8,195 bases of DNA from an uncultured Porphyromonadaceae bacterium (GCA_902494595.1 CABUTY010000043.1:1-8195); one strand, 5' to 3'; shown: positions 1 to 6,293, numbered from the stretch's first letter. Translations and numbers: made by a program. The notes: generated by a model not told the origin, from the letters alone.

Positions 1-599
1 ACGGCTTTCACAATCGCCGCTATAGGGTCCATGATTCTCCACGAGTCACCCAATGCGTAAGCCAGGGATACACCTACAATTGTCGCCACAGAAGATATGG
101 CATCGGTACGGTGATGCCAGGCATTTGCCTTAAGGGCGCTCGAACCAATCTTACGGGCGTAAACCATCGTGTAGCGGTAGCAGAACTCCTTGGCTGCTAT
201 CGACACACCGGCCACAACTATGGTCCAGACGTCGGGGCGCGGGATTTCGTGTCCGTTGAGCGCTCCTATGATGCTCGTTATACCGCCCCACCCTATGCCT
301 ACGGCCACAAGCATCAGTACTATAGCTATAAAGCAACTCCCTATGGTCTCGTATTTTCCATGCCCGTATGGATGACTGCTGTCGGCTTTCTTATACGCGA
401 CACCTACAAAGTACAAAACCATAAAATCGGTGATGAAATCGCTGAGAGAATGGTATCCGTCGGCTACCAAGGCATCCGAATGACCACAATAGCCGAAGAA
501 GAGCTTGATTATCACCAATGCGGCATTTATCCAGAAGCCCACCATAGTCACTTTACGGATAAGCGACAACTCCTTTCCCGTAGATAATGATTCTGTCAT
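1..599 (-). CDS. Cation diffusion facilitator (CDF) family metal exporter, C-terminus cut by window edge
   Basis: An inner-membrane divalent-metal/proton antiporter, as known for the CDF family. The frame opens with ATG at 599-597 and stays open for 199 codons to the window edge, so roughly the last third (final helix and cytoplasmic metal-binding domain) is missing. Helix 2 carries DGYHSLSD (residues 47-54), aligning H50 and D54 with the first half of the transport site. Helix 5 carries WHHRTDAISS (161-170), giving H162 and D166 as the second half. The loop HPYGHGK (76-82) is also typical. HxxxD in both helices is the pattern seen in Zn-type CDFs, but Fe or Mn transport cannot be excluded. 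It is divergent from the DUF1599 gene. A possible -7 box (AATATTTG, one mismatch) lies at 665-658 on the minus strand, with a palindromic element just upstream of it. Confidence 0.92.
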   Translation of the reverse strand, partial: MTESLSTGKELSLIRKVTMVGFWINAALVIIKLFFGYCGHSDALVADGYHSLSDFITDFMVLYFVGVAYKKADSSHPYGHGKYETIGSCFIAIVLMLVAVGIGWGGITSIIGALNGHEIPRPDVWTIVVAGVSIAAKEFCYRYTMVYARKIGSSALKANAWHHRTDAISSVATIVGVSLAYALGDSWRIMDPIAAIVKA

Positions 600-676
600 A
601 TTCAACTGTGTATCGCTAATTTAACAACAGACAATATATGATTAACGATATTCCCACCAAATATTGTTGAAAATAT

Positions 677-692
677 TAAGATCGCACTCTAA
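677..692. promoter_or_regulatory. Candidate operator, palindromic element copy 1 (degenerate)
   Basis: The sequence at 677-692 is TAAGATCGCACTCTAA, a degenerate version of the palindrome found at 2667-2682 and 3178-3195. It keeps the central GC and the AGA/TCT arms. A second half-site (ACTCTAA) recurs at 699-705, so ACTCTAA appears twice, 13 bp apart. The element lies upstream of the CDF gene, about 11 bp from its possible -7 box, and also within the region upstream of the DUF1599 gene. Reading it as a regulator binding site is inference; it may instead be a dispersed intergenic repeat. Confidence 0.3.
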
Positions 693-771
693 GGCCTAAC
701 TCTAAATCCCAGAATAGAACCGCGCCATAATCATACTCCTTGCCTGATTTTCCATTATAGGAATTTTTCGT

Positions 772-779
772 TAATTTTG
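772..779 (+). promoter_or_regulatory. Bacteroidetes -7 box for the DUF1599 gene
   Basis: TAATTTTG matches the Bacteroides primary-sigma -7 consensus TAnnTTTG exactly. No clean TTTG lies at the expected 19-bp spacing; only a T-rich run (748-751) is there. The expected transcript start, a few bases downstream, falls within about 3 nt of the ATG at 787, so the mRNA would be leaderless or nearly so. Confidence 0.55.
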
Positions 780-786
780 CAGTGAT

Positions 787-1341
787 ATGGAAAAGGGAAA
801 TACGAGGGATACCGCGAGCCAGTTTGCGGAGGCGATATCCATATGCAGAGACATATATGCCAAGAAGCTGCAGGATTACGGCACATCGTGGCGTATAATG
901 CGTCCTATGAGTCTTACGGACCAGATATACATCAAGGCATGTCGCATACGCGCTCTTGAAGAGAAAGGCATCAGCAATGCGGCTGTCAACGAAGGCATCG
1001 ACCCGGAATTCATAGGGATAGTGAATTATTGTGCCATAGCCCTTATACAGTTGTCCAAGGGCACAGGAGAGCCGATAAGCGTGGAAGAGGCGCTCAACCT
1101 GTATGACGAGCATATAGCGCGTGCCACAGCATTGATGCGCAACAAAAACCACGACTACGACGAGGCGTGGCGCAATATGCGGGTAAGTTCCTTTACCGAC
1201 ATCATACTGCAAAAACTGTTGCGCACCAAGGAAATTGAGAGTCATGACGGCCGCACTATCATCAGCGAGGGCGTGGAGGCCAATTATATGGATATGATCA
1301 ACTATGCAATATTCGCAATCATCAAGCTCCGGCTCTCATAG
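787..1341 (+). CDS. DUF1599 domain protein with two tandem repeats
   Basis: A cytosolic 184-residue protein of unknown biochemical role. I recognise it from the DxWRxMR signature of the DUF1599 family, which Pfam, as I recall, describes as nucleotide-modification associated. The signature occurs twice. Residues 27-60 contain KLQDYGTSWRIMRP followed by SLTDQI and a helix rich in K, R and E. Residues 119-152 contain NKNHDYDEAWRNMR followed by SFTDII and a similar helix. Each unit ends with a matching segment: EFIGIVNYCAIALIQL near 74-89 and YMDMINYAIFAIIKL near 167-181. The protein therefore looks like an internal duplication of one all-helical unit. The ATG directly follows the -7 box. The 3' end overlaps the next gene by 38 bp, which implies co-transcription and probably coupled translation. 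Confidence 0.88.
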   Translation: MEKGNTRDTASQFAEAISICRDIYAKKLQDYGTSWRIMRPMSLTDQIYIKACRIRALEEKGISNAAVNEGIDPEFIGIVNYCAIALIQLSKGTGEPISVEEALNLYDEHIARATALMRNKNHDYDEAWRNMRVSSFTDIILQKLLRTKEIESHDGRTIISEGVEANYMDMINYAIFAIIKLRLS

Positions 1342-2653
1342 ACGGGCCGTGGTCCTGACTGTCGTAACGTGGATTGTGCGCGAGCTCACCGGACTGGTTT
1401 TCATATTCTCGGGATTCGTCAAGTCGGTAGATGTCTGGGGCACGGTTTATAAGTTTCACGACTATCTCGGAGCGTTAGGCATAACATTGTCCTCCAACCT
1501 TGTGTTGGCTGGAGCTTTCGCTCTCTGTTCCGCAGAATTTATACTCGGCATATTTCTGGTGTTCGGATGTTACAGGAGGTCTTCGGCGGTGCTAACCACA
1601 TGCTTTATGGCTGTGATGCTGCCGCTGACATTATGGATAGCCATATCTGATCCGGTTGCCGACTGCGGTTGTTTCGGCGATGCTTTGAAAATTTCCAACT
1701 GGCAGACCTTCTGGAAGAACGTATGGCTCATGGGCTGCGCGGTATGGCTGTTGAAATTCAATACAAGGATTAGATGCCTTATTACGCCGGCATTCCAATG
1801 GATGGCGGTAATCGCATCATGTTCATACGTGATGGCCATATGCTGGTATGGGTATAATATCCAGCCCATGGTGGATTTCAGGCCATATCCGGCGGGCAGC
1901 AGTCTTGTCAGCGAGAATGATGCTGATGCATCGTCCGGATATGAGTTTGTCTATGCCAAGGACGGCGTGGAGAGGGTGTTCAGCGAAGATTCCATACCTT
2001 CGGAAGATGATGGATGGGAATTTGTGTCACGCCGACCTCTGGCAGCCATTCCCCTGTCGGTCAAGGAAGAAAAGGCAGATTTCAGAATCCTTGACAAAGA
2101 TGGCAAGGAAGATGTGACGGAAGATGTACTGGGGGATCAGGATGACCGGTTGCTGCTTCTGATACCCTCCTTGAGCGAGATATCGGCATCCACCACCTAC
2201 AAAATCAACATGCTCGACAAATGGGCCGAATCGCATGATGTGGATTTCGCGGCAATTGTGGCCGCCGGTTCCGGCGACATAAAGGAATGGGAAGACCTGT
2301 CTATGCCCGACTATGATATTTATATGGCCGAAGACACCTCTATCAAGGAATTGGCAAGAGGAAATCCATCGGTCGTTTATCTGAAGGATGGCAAGGTGGT
2401 ATGGAAACAGTCGTTATGGAGCATTGACGAAACAATGATTGACAACAACGAAGAGGATGTCGAATCTATGGAAAGTCAGGAGGCACAGGACGCCGAGGCC
2501 CTCTCCCCCTCTCCCGGATTATGGCTGAAAAGGATGTCGTGGCTCTATGCTCTGGCCATGATTCTGCTGTTGATTGTCTCGACAGTCCCGAATATCTATG
2601 GTTACCTGAGGAAGAAAAAGAAACCGGATACCGACGGTGAAGCGAATGTATGA
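1304..2653 (+). CDS. DoxX/MauE-type membrane protein with periplasmic thioredoxin-like domain
   Basis: A 449-residue inner-membrane protein. A short basic N-terminus (SHRR, 11-14) precedes about five helices (roughly 18-40, 64-88, 94-116, 136-152 and 163-183). A long polar region (about 190-405) follows, then one more helix (411-432) and the basic tail RKKKK, so the polar region is predicted periplasmic. The motif DCGCFGD (120-126) lies between helices 3 and 4 on the periplasmic side. This CxC is characteristic of Bacteroidetes DoxX/MauE-like redox proteins. Residues about 282-375 look like a thioredoxin fold (LLLLIP strand, then NPSVVYLKDGKVVW with a probable cis-Pro at 355) but lack a CxxC. 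It probably acts in periplasmic thiol/disulfide or electron transfer (inference). The ATG at 1304 overlaps the preceding gene; a GTG at 1349 is an alternative start. Confidence 0.85.
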   Translation: MQYSQSSSSGSHRRAVVLTVVTWIVRELTGLVFIFSGFVKSVDVWGTVYKFHDYLGALGITLSSNLVLAGAFALCSAEFILGIFLVFGCYRRSSAVLTTCFMAVMLPLTLWIAISDPVADCGCFGDALKISNWQTFWKNVWLMGCAVWLLKFNTRIRCLITPAFQWMAVIASCSYVMAICWYGYNIQPMVDFRPYPAGSSLVSENDADASSGYEFVYAKDGVERVFSEDSIPSEDDGWEFVSRRPLAAIPLSVKEEKADFRILDKDGKEDVTEDVLGDQDDRLLLLIPSLSEISASTTYKINMLDKWAESHDVDFAAIVAAGSGDIKEWEDLSMPDYDIYMAEDTSIKELARGNPSVVYLKDGKVVWKQSLWSIDETMIDNNEEDVESMESQEAQDAEALSPSPGLWLKRMSWLYALAMILLLIVSTVPNIYGYLRKKKKPDTDGEANV

Positions 2654-2666
2654 CAGATAGAACTGA

Positions 2667-2682
2667 TTAGAGTGCGCTCTAA
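2667..2682. promoter_or_regulatory. Candidate operator, palindromic element copy 2 (best copy)
   Basis: TTAGAGTGCGCTCTAA has perfect 6-bp inverted arms (TTAGAG/CTCTAA) around TGCG. It lies 13 bp upstream of the thioredoxin -7 box, covering where the -33 element would be, a position suited to repression or to activation in place of a poor -33. It could instead form a short RNA hairpin at the end of the DoxX transcript, but no U-tract follows, so a terminator is unlikely. Related copies are at 677-692 and 3178-3195. Confidence 0.4.
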
Positions 2683-2695
2683 AACTACTTGGCAT

Positions 2696-2703
2696 TACAT
2701 TTG
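2696..2703 (+). promoter_or_regulatory. Bacteroidetes -7 box for the thioredoxin gene
   Basis: TACATTTG matches TAnnTTTG exactly and sits in the 121-bp gap before the thioredoxin gene. No TTTG is present at the expected spacing upstream; the palindromic element at 2667-2682 occupies that position. The implied leader is about 65 nt and contains a 10-bp palindrome, CAGCCGGCTG, at 2735-2744. Confidence 0.5.
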
Positions 2704-2774
2704 TTATAAGGTTATAGAGTAATTCGGAGAGTCGCAGCCGGCTGTCTGGAATAAATTAATGAAATTAAAGAACA

Positions 2775-3071
2775 ATGGAATCATTCAAGGATCTTATATC
2801 ATCCGAGAAACCGGTGTTGGTTGACTTCTTCGCCACATGGTGCGGACCATGCAAAATGATGCACCCGGTTCTGGAAGACCTCGCCAAGAAAGTTGGCGAA
2901 AACGCAAGGATAGTCAAGATAGACATAGACAAAAATGAGGAGTTGGCTCGCGTGTATAACGTACGGTCGGTGCCTACGCTCATGATTTTCAAGAGCAACG
3001 AACTTAAATGGCGCACATCGGGCGTCACTGCCGCCGATGCTCTTGAGAGCGAACTCAAGAAATACTATTGA
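2775..3071 (+). CDS. trxA: Thioredoxin
   Basis: A cytosolic disulfide reductase of 98 residues, close to the minimal thioredoxin length (about 105). The active site WCGPCK is at residues 22-27, so the redox pair is C23/C26. The buried Asp of the family is D17 (VDFFATWCGPC), and the cis-proline is P67 in SVPT (65-68). There is no signal peptide, so it should act in the cytoplasm and be recharged by a thioredoxin reductase not seen here. It follows the DoxX-type redox membrane protein but has its own promoter, and a strong terminator follows it, so it is probably a single-gene unit. An upstream ATG at 2759 is out of frame. The gene symbol follows the family; other thioredoxin paralogues may exist in the genome. 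Confidence 0.95.
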   Translation: MESFKDLISSEKPVLVDFFATWCGPCKMMHPVLEDLAKKVGENARIVKIDIDKNEELARVYNVRSVPTLMIFKSNELKWRTSGVTAADALESELKKYY

Positions 3072-3095
3072 TGTGCCGCTGATGCGGAAACTTAA

Positions 3096-3135
3096 TTCAC
3101 GGACGCAATTATTTTTGCGTCCGTGAAGTTTTATT
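3096..3135 (+). terminator. Intrinsic terminator after the thioredoxin gene
   Basis: A perfect 13-bp stem (TTCACGGACGCAA at 3096-3108 pairing with TTGCGTCCGTGAA at 3115-3127) has a 6-nt loop, TTATTT. It is followed by GTTTTATT (3128-3135). It begins 24 bp after the thioredoxin stop codon and should end that transcript efficiently. A small CCGC/GCGG hairpin (3076-3087) precedes it. Confidence 0.92.
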
Positions 3136-3137
3136 AG

Positions 3138-3169
3138 CGGAGCCGTTTAAACTTAGCGAAACGGCTTCG
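3138..3169. other. Strong second hairpin of unknown role
   Basis: CGGAGCCGTTT (3138-3148) pairs with AAACGGCTTCG (3159-3169): 11 bp including one G-U pair, with a 10-nt loop. It starts a few bases after the terminator's T-tract and ends 8 bp before palindromic element copy 3. No T-tract follows in either direction, so it is not a standard terminator. It lies upstream of the DUF3108 gene and may be an mRNA 5' structure or a processing/stability element. Confidence 0.45.
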
Positions 3170-3177
3170 GCAGATTA

Positions 3178-3195
3178 TTTAGAACGCGCTCTTAA
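3178..3195. promoter_or_regulatory. Candidate operator, palindromic element copy 3
   Basis: TTTAGAACGCGCTCTTAA is an imperfect palindrome centred on CGCG. It shares GCGCTCT-(T)-AAAAC with copy 2. It ends 12 bp before the ATG of the DUF3108 gene, so it would overlap the core promoter or the translation start. No TAnnTTTG box is visible in this gap, which makes the promoter of the downstream gene uncertain. Confidence 0.35.
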
Positions 3196-3207
3196 AACAT
3201 ATGAGAT

Positions 3208-3960
3208 ATGAAGAGGTTGTCATTGCTATTGATGTCGGCAGTGTTGATTACATGTTTCGGCATGTATGGCGCATTCCGCAACGAGACATTGCATTATGTG
3301 ATCAGCTATAAATGGGGCCTCATCCACAAGGATGCCGGAACCGCCACATTGACACTCGTCAATTCAGGCCCTGATTACAAGCTGATGCTTGCCGCCAAGA
3401 CAATGCCCTGGGCCGACAGATTCTACCGCACGCGCGACACGCTGACCGCTACTGTGAAAAGAGCCGACCTCCAACCCGTGGATTATACCAAAATCACGCA
3501 TGAAAAGAATACCCATTCCCGCGATGAGATAAAGTATTCTTCATATGGCAATGTCACTAAAGGCGAAACCGTCAGATACCGTAACCGCGACGGCAAGACT
3601 GTAGCTTACCGAACAACCCTCACCGCCTCGGGCCCTGTTTACGACATGCTGTCGGTGTTCTATTATCTCCGCAGTCTCGATTATTCCAGTCTCTCGAAAA
3701 CAAAAAGCTACAAGGCTACCGTGTTCTCGGGCAAGAAATCGGAAACCATCACCATACGCAACCTTGGCAAGGAGAGGATAAAGCTCAAGGACAAGACATC
3801 AAGAGAAGCATGGCACATACGCTTCAATTTCACAACCGGCGGCGGACGTAAAAGCAGCGACGATATCGACACGTGGATATCCACCGACGAACGGCATATC
3901 CCGCTCTATCTCGTTGGCAAACTCCCCGTTGGAGAAGTCCGCGCATATTATATCCGCTGA
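3208..3960 (+). CDS. Secreted DUF3108 domain protein
   Basis: A 250-residue protein with an N-terminal signal peptide (MKRLSLLLMSAVLITCFGM, likely cleaved near residue 22), so it is exported to the periplasm or outer envelope. There is no lipobox: the only early Cys (C16) is not in an L-x-x-C context ending the signal. The mature part begins ETLHYVISYKWGLIHKDAG (26-44), the typical start of DUF3108, a beta-rich envelope family of unknown function. Other family-like segments are YDMLSVFYYLRSLD (145-158) and IDTWISTDERHIPLYLVGKL (220-239). It stands alone between the thioredoxin terminator and the glutamine synthetase promoter. The ATG at 3201 is out of frame, so 3208 is the start. I infer an envelope-associated beta-sheet protein; no substrate can be named. 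Confidence 0.85.
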   Translation: MKRLSLLLMSAVLITCFGMYGAFRNETLHYVISYKWGLIHKDAGTATLTLVNSGPDYKLMLAAKTMPWADRFYRTRDTLTATVKRADLQPVDYTKITHEKNTHSRDEIKYSSYGNVTKGETVRYRNRDGKTVAYRTTLTASGPVYDMLSVFYYLRSLDYSSLSKTKSYKATVFSGKKSETITIRNLGKERIKLKDKTSREAWHIRFNFTTGGGRKSSDDIDTWISTDERHIPLYLVGKLPVGEVRAYYIR

Positions 3961-3964
3961 TTAT

Positions 3965-3995
3965 TTTGCGATTCAAAGTTTATGGATTATCTTTG
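3965..3995 (+). promoter_or_regulatory. Promoter of the glutamine synthetase operon
   Basis: TTTG at 3965-3968 and TATCTTTG at 3988-3995 are separated by exactly 19 bp, a perfect match to the Bacteroides TTTG-N19-TAnnTTTG promoter. The transcript should start near 4000, leaving a leader of about 60 nt before the ATG at 4062. The leader contains a perfect 10-bp palindrome, TTCTTAAGAA (4035-4044). Confidence 0.85.
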
Positions 3996-4061
3996 CAGCA
4001 CATGAAAAAAGAGAATACTGTTTGACAAGCTGTATTCTTAAGAACCTTAAATCACAAAGAC

Positions 4062-5555
4062 ATGAAATCCAATCTGAGACTGAATCCCAATCCGGTGGTG
4101 AGGTATCTCGACAAGGAGCCTGACCAGATACGGAAAGCCGATTTGATGCGGTTTATCGCAGAGAACGAGATACGGATGGTCAATTTTATGTATCCTGCCG
4201 ACGACAACAGGCTGAAGACCCTGAACTTCGTGATTAATTCCGAAGAATACCTCGACAGCATTCTGACATTCGGAGAGAGGGTCGACGGCTCCAGTCTGTT
4301 CCCCTTTATCAAGGCCGGCAACAGCGACTTGTACGTGATACCTCGTTACAGCACGGCCTTTGTGGATCCCTTTGCCGAGATACCCACATTGACGATGCTT
4401 GCATCGTTTTTCGACAACTCAGGCAATCCGCTTGACTCATCGCCGCAATACACGCTGCGCAAGTCGGCCGATGCTTTCAGGAAGACCACAGGCATGGATT
4501 TCTATGCCATGGGCGAGCTGGAATACTATGTGATAGCCGATGATCCGGCAGTGTTCTCGGCCACAGACCAGAAAGGGTACCATGAGTCGAGTCCGTTTGC
4601 CAAGTTCAACGACTTCCGTACTGAATGCATGGACATCATAGCCCGCACAGGTGGACAGATCAAATATGGCCATAGCGAGGTGGGCAACTTTACGCTCGAC
4701 AACAAAATCTTCGAGCAGAACGAGATAGAGTTTCTGCCCGTACCGGCGGTAGAGGCAGCCGACCAGCTGATGATAGCAAAATGGGTGATACGCACACTGG
4801 CGGCCCGTCGCGGTTATGACGTGACGTTCGCTCCCAAGATCACTGCCGGCAAGGCGGGAAGCGGTCTGCACATCCACTTCAAGATCATGAAGGATGGCCA
4901 CAACATGATGATAGAGAACGGACATCTCAGCGATACGGCCAAGAAGGCTATTGTGGGCATTCTTACCCACGCAGGAGCACTGACAGCCATGGGCAACAAG
5001 GTGCCTACCAGCTATTTCCGGCTTGTTCCCAACCAGGAGGCTCCCACCTCCATATGCTGGGGCGACCGCAACCGTTCGGTGCTTGTGAGAGTGCCGTTGG
5101 GATGGACCGGCGGCAAGGACATGTGCTCGCAGGTGAATCCGCTGGAGAGCGAATATACCGATGACCCTGAACGTCAGACCGTGGAGCTGCGCAGTGCCGA
5201 CGGCTCGGCCAATGTATACCAGCTGATTGCCGGCATAATTGCCGCAGCCCGCTCCGGTTTCCTCATGCCCGACGCCCTCGAGAAGGCTGCTGACCTTTAC
5301 GTAAGCGTCGACATCCATAAGGATAAGGAGAAACTCGCTCAGCTCAACTCTCTCCCCGACTCATGCTATGCCTCGTCGGAGGCTCTGAAGGCCGACAGAA
5401 AGGTGTTCGAATGCGACGGCGTCTTCTCCCCGGACATGATTCAGAGCATCATCGACCGTCAGCACGACTACCGCGACAAACACCTGCGCGAAAACGTGAT
5501 TGACAACAAACAGGAAATGCTGCAGCTCGTCAAGAAATACTGGCACTGCGGCTGA
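4062..5555 (+). CDS. glnA: Glutamine synthetase, type I-like
   Basis: Makes glutamine from glutamate, ammonium and ATP in the cytoplasm. At 497 residues it is longer than classic GlnA (about 443-470). Family landmarks appear in order: VDGSSL (74-79, D75 matching the ammonium-site Asp), GELEYY (151-156, E152/E154 metal ligands), HSEV (204-207), EQNEIEF (218-224), GSGLHIHF (266-273, metal ligand H270), SYFRLVPNQEAP (317-328, R320 and the flap Glu E326), RNRSVLVRVP (336-345) and VELR (374-377). Keeping both D75 and E326 argues for true glutamine synthetase rather than a glutamylpolyamine ligase. About seven extra residues lie between E206 and E221 compared with the enteric enzyme. The adenylylation loop NLYDLP is not recognisable. 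It is the first gene of the operon; the next starts 8 bp after its stop. Confidence 0.9.
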   Translation: MKSNLRLNPNPVVRYLDKEPDQIRKADLMRFIAENEIRMVNFMYPADDNRLKTLNFVINSEEYLDSILTFGERVDGSSLFPFIKAGNSDLYVIPRYSTAFVDPFAEIPTLTMLASFFDNSGNPLDSSPQYTLRKSADAFRKTTGMDFYAMGELEYYVIADDPAVFSATDQKGYHESSPFAKFNDFRTECMDIIARTGGQIKYGHSEVGNFTLDNKIFEQNEIEFLPVPAVEAADQLMIAKWVIRTLAARRGYDVTFAPKITAGKAGSGLHIHFKIMKDGHNMMIENGHLSDTAKKAIVGILTHAGALTAMGNKVPTSYFRLVPNQEAPTSICWGDRNRSVLVRVPLGWTGGKDMCSQVNPLESEYTDDPERQTVELRSADGSANVYQLIAGIIAAARSGFLMPDALEKAADLYVSVDIHKDKEKLAQLNSLPDSCYASSEALKADRKVFECDGVFSPDMIQSIIDRQHDYRDKHLRENVIDNKQEMLQLVKKYWHCG

Positions 5556-5563
5556 TTGACATA

Positions 5564-6265
5564 ATGAAGTATCCATCAAGATATTCAAGAATTTCAACCC
5601 TTCCGGAAATCGGTTCCGGAGGGGTTGCAAAGCTTAATGCGGGGAAGGTTGGAATCATAGGTTGCGGAGCCTTGGGCTCATTATGCGCCATGTATCTTGC
5701 CGCCGGAGGTGTGGGAAATATTGTAATGGCCGATTTCGATACCGTTGACATATCGAATCTTCAGCGCCAGCTCTTCTTTACCGAAGACGATCTCGGTAAA
5801 CCGAAAGTAGCCGTACTCGCCTCCCGAATAAAAGGAATCAATTCAGATACGGAACTTGTAGTCGAGGAGCTTCTTGTCAAAGAAGAGAATGCCGGAGAAT
5901 TATTTGGCGATTGCGACGTGATAGTGGATGGCAGCGACAATCCCTCCACCAAGCTGATGACCGACAGAATAAGCGCACGGCTGGGTATTCCCTGCGTGAT
6001 AGCGGGAGTGCGCGGATTTGAATGCCAAATCATGACATGCAGGGAGGGCAGCGTAAGATACAGCGATGTTTTTGGCAATGACCCGGGATGCAATGGCTTT
6101 ACCCCCTGCAGTATCGGAGGCGTGTTAGGTCCGACTGCCGGCGTGGCAGCCAGTATCCAGGCCGCCGAAGCCATGAAAATAATTGCCTGTGCAGGAAACA
6201 CTCTCTATAACTCTCTATTGACACTCAATTTGCTGGACATGTCTACACACACTTTCCGGTTATGA
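5564..6265 (+). CDS. ThiF/MoeB/HesA family E1-like adenylyltransferase
   Basis: A 233-residue ATP-dependent enzyme of the type that adenylates the C-terminus of a small ubiquitin-like sulfur carrier (ThiS, MoaD) or another carboxylate. Visible features are the N-terminal RYSRISTLPEIG (6-17), nucleotide loop GCGALGS (33-39), DFDTVDISNLQRQ (57-69, with R68), GKPK (78-81), DGSDN (122-126) and PCSIGGVLGP (181-190). In that last motif C182 aligns with ThiF's acceptor cysteine (NCRTAGVVGP). The zinc tetrad of MoeB/ThiF is not intact: the first CxxC is reduced to C176, and the protein stops at HTFRL with no second CxxC. It lies 8 bp after glutamine synthetase and 28 bp before nfnA, with no thiS or moaD nearby, so its partner cannot be named. 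TcdA is less likely because the N-terminus is MoeB-like. Confidence 0.85.
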   Translation: MKYPSRYSRISTLPEIGSGGVAKLNAGKVGIIGCGALGSLCAMYLAAGGVGNIVMADFDTVDISNLQRQLFFTEDDLGKPKVAVLASRIKGINSDTELVVEELLVKEENAGELFGDCDVIVDGSDNPSTKLMTDRISARLGIPCVIAGVRGFECQIMTCREGSVRYSDVFGNDPGCNGFTPCSIGGVLGPTAGVAASIQAAEAMKIIACAGNTLYNSLLTLNLLDMSTHTFRL

Positions 6266-6293
6266 CCGTTACTTATTGGTAGGATATTTTTTT

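Noticed and set aside
111..587. Plus-strand 158-codon frame opposite the CDF gene
   Set aside because: It is the antisense shadow of the CDF exporter, whose own frame has clear family motifs (HSLSD, HHRTD). The shadow resembles nothing and is low-complexity in places.
676..1245. Minus-strand 189-codon frame across the DUF1599 gene
   Set aside because: The plus strand encodes a recognisable two-repeat DUF1599 protein with a promoter. The minus frame has no motif and covers the intergenic region too.
2667..2684. Palindrome after the DoxX gene as an intrinsic terminator
   Set aside because: The stem is only 6 bp with a TGCG loop and is followed by A residues, not a T-tract, on the plus strand. 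The minus strand also lacks a T-tract.
4437..5318. Minus-strand 293-codon frame inside the glutamine synthetase gene
   Set aside because: Long antisense frames are common opposite GC-rich, codon-biased genes. The protein is Cys/His-rich without any family pattern, while the plus frame carries all glutamine synthetase motifs.
6276..6293. TTG start extending NfnA by six residues
   Set aside because: The extension adds MVGYFF before the normal family start. ATG at 6294 has a TAGGA about 9 bp upstream and fits NfnA N-termini better.
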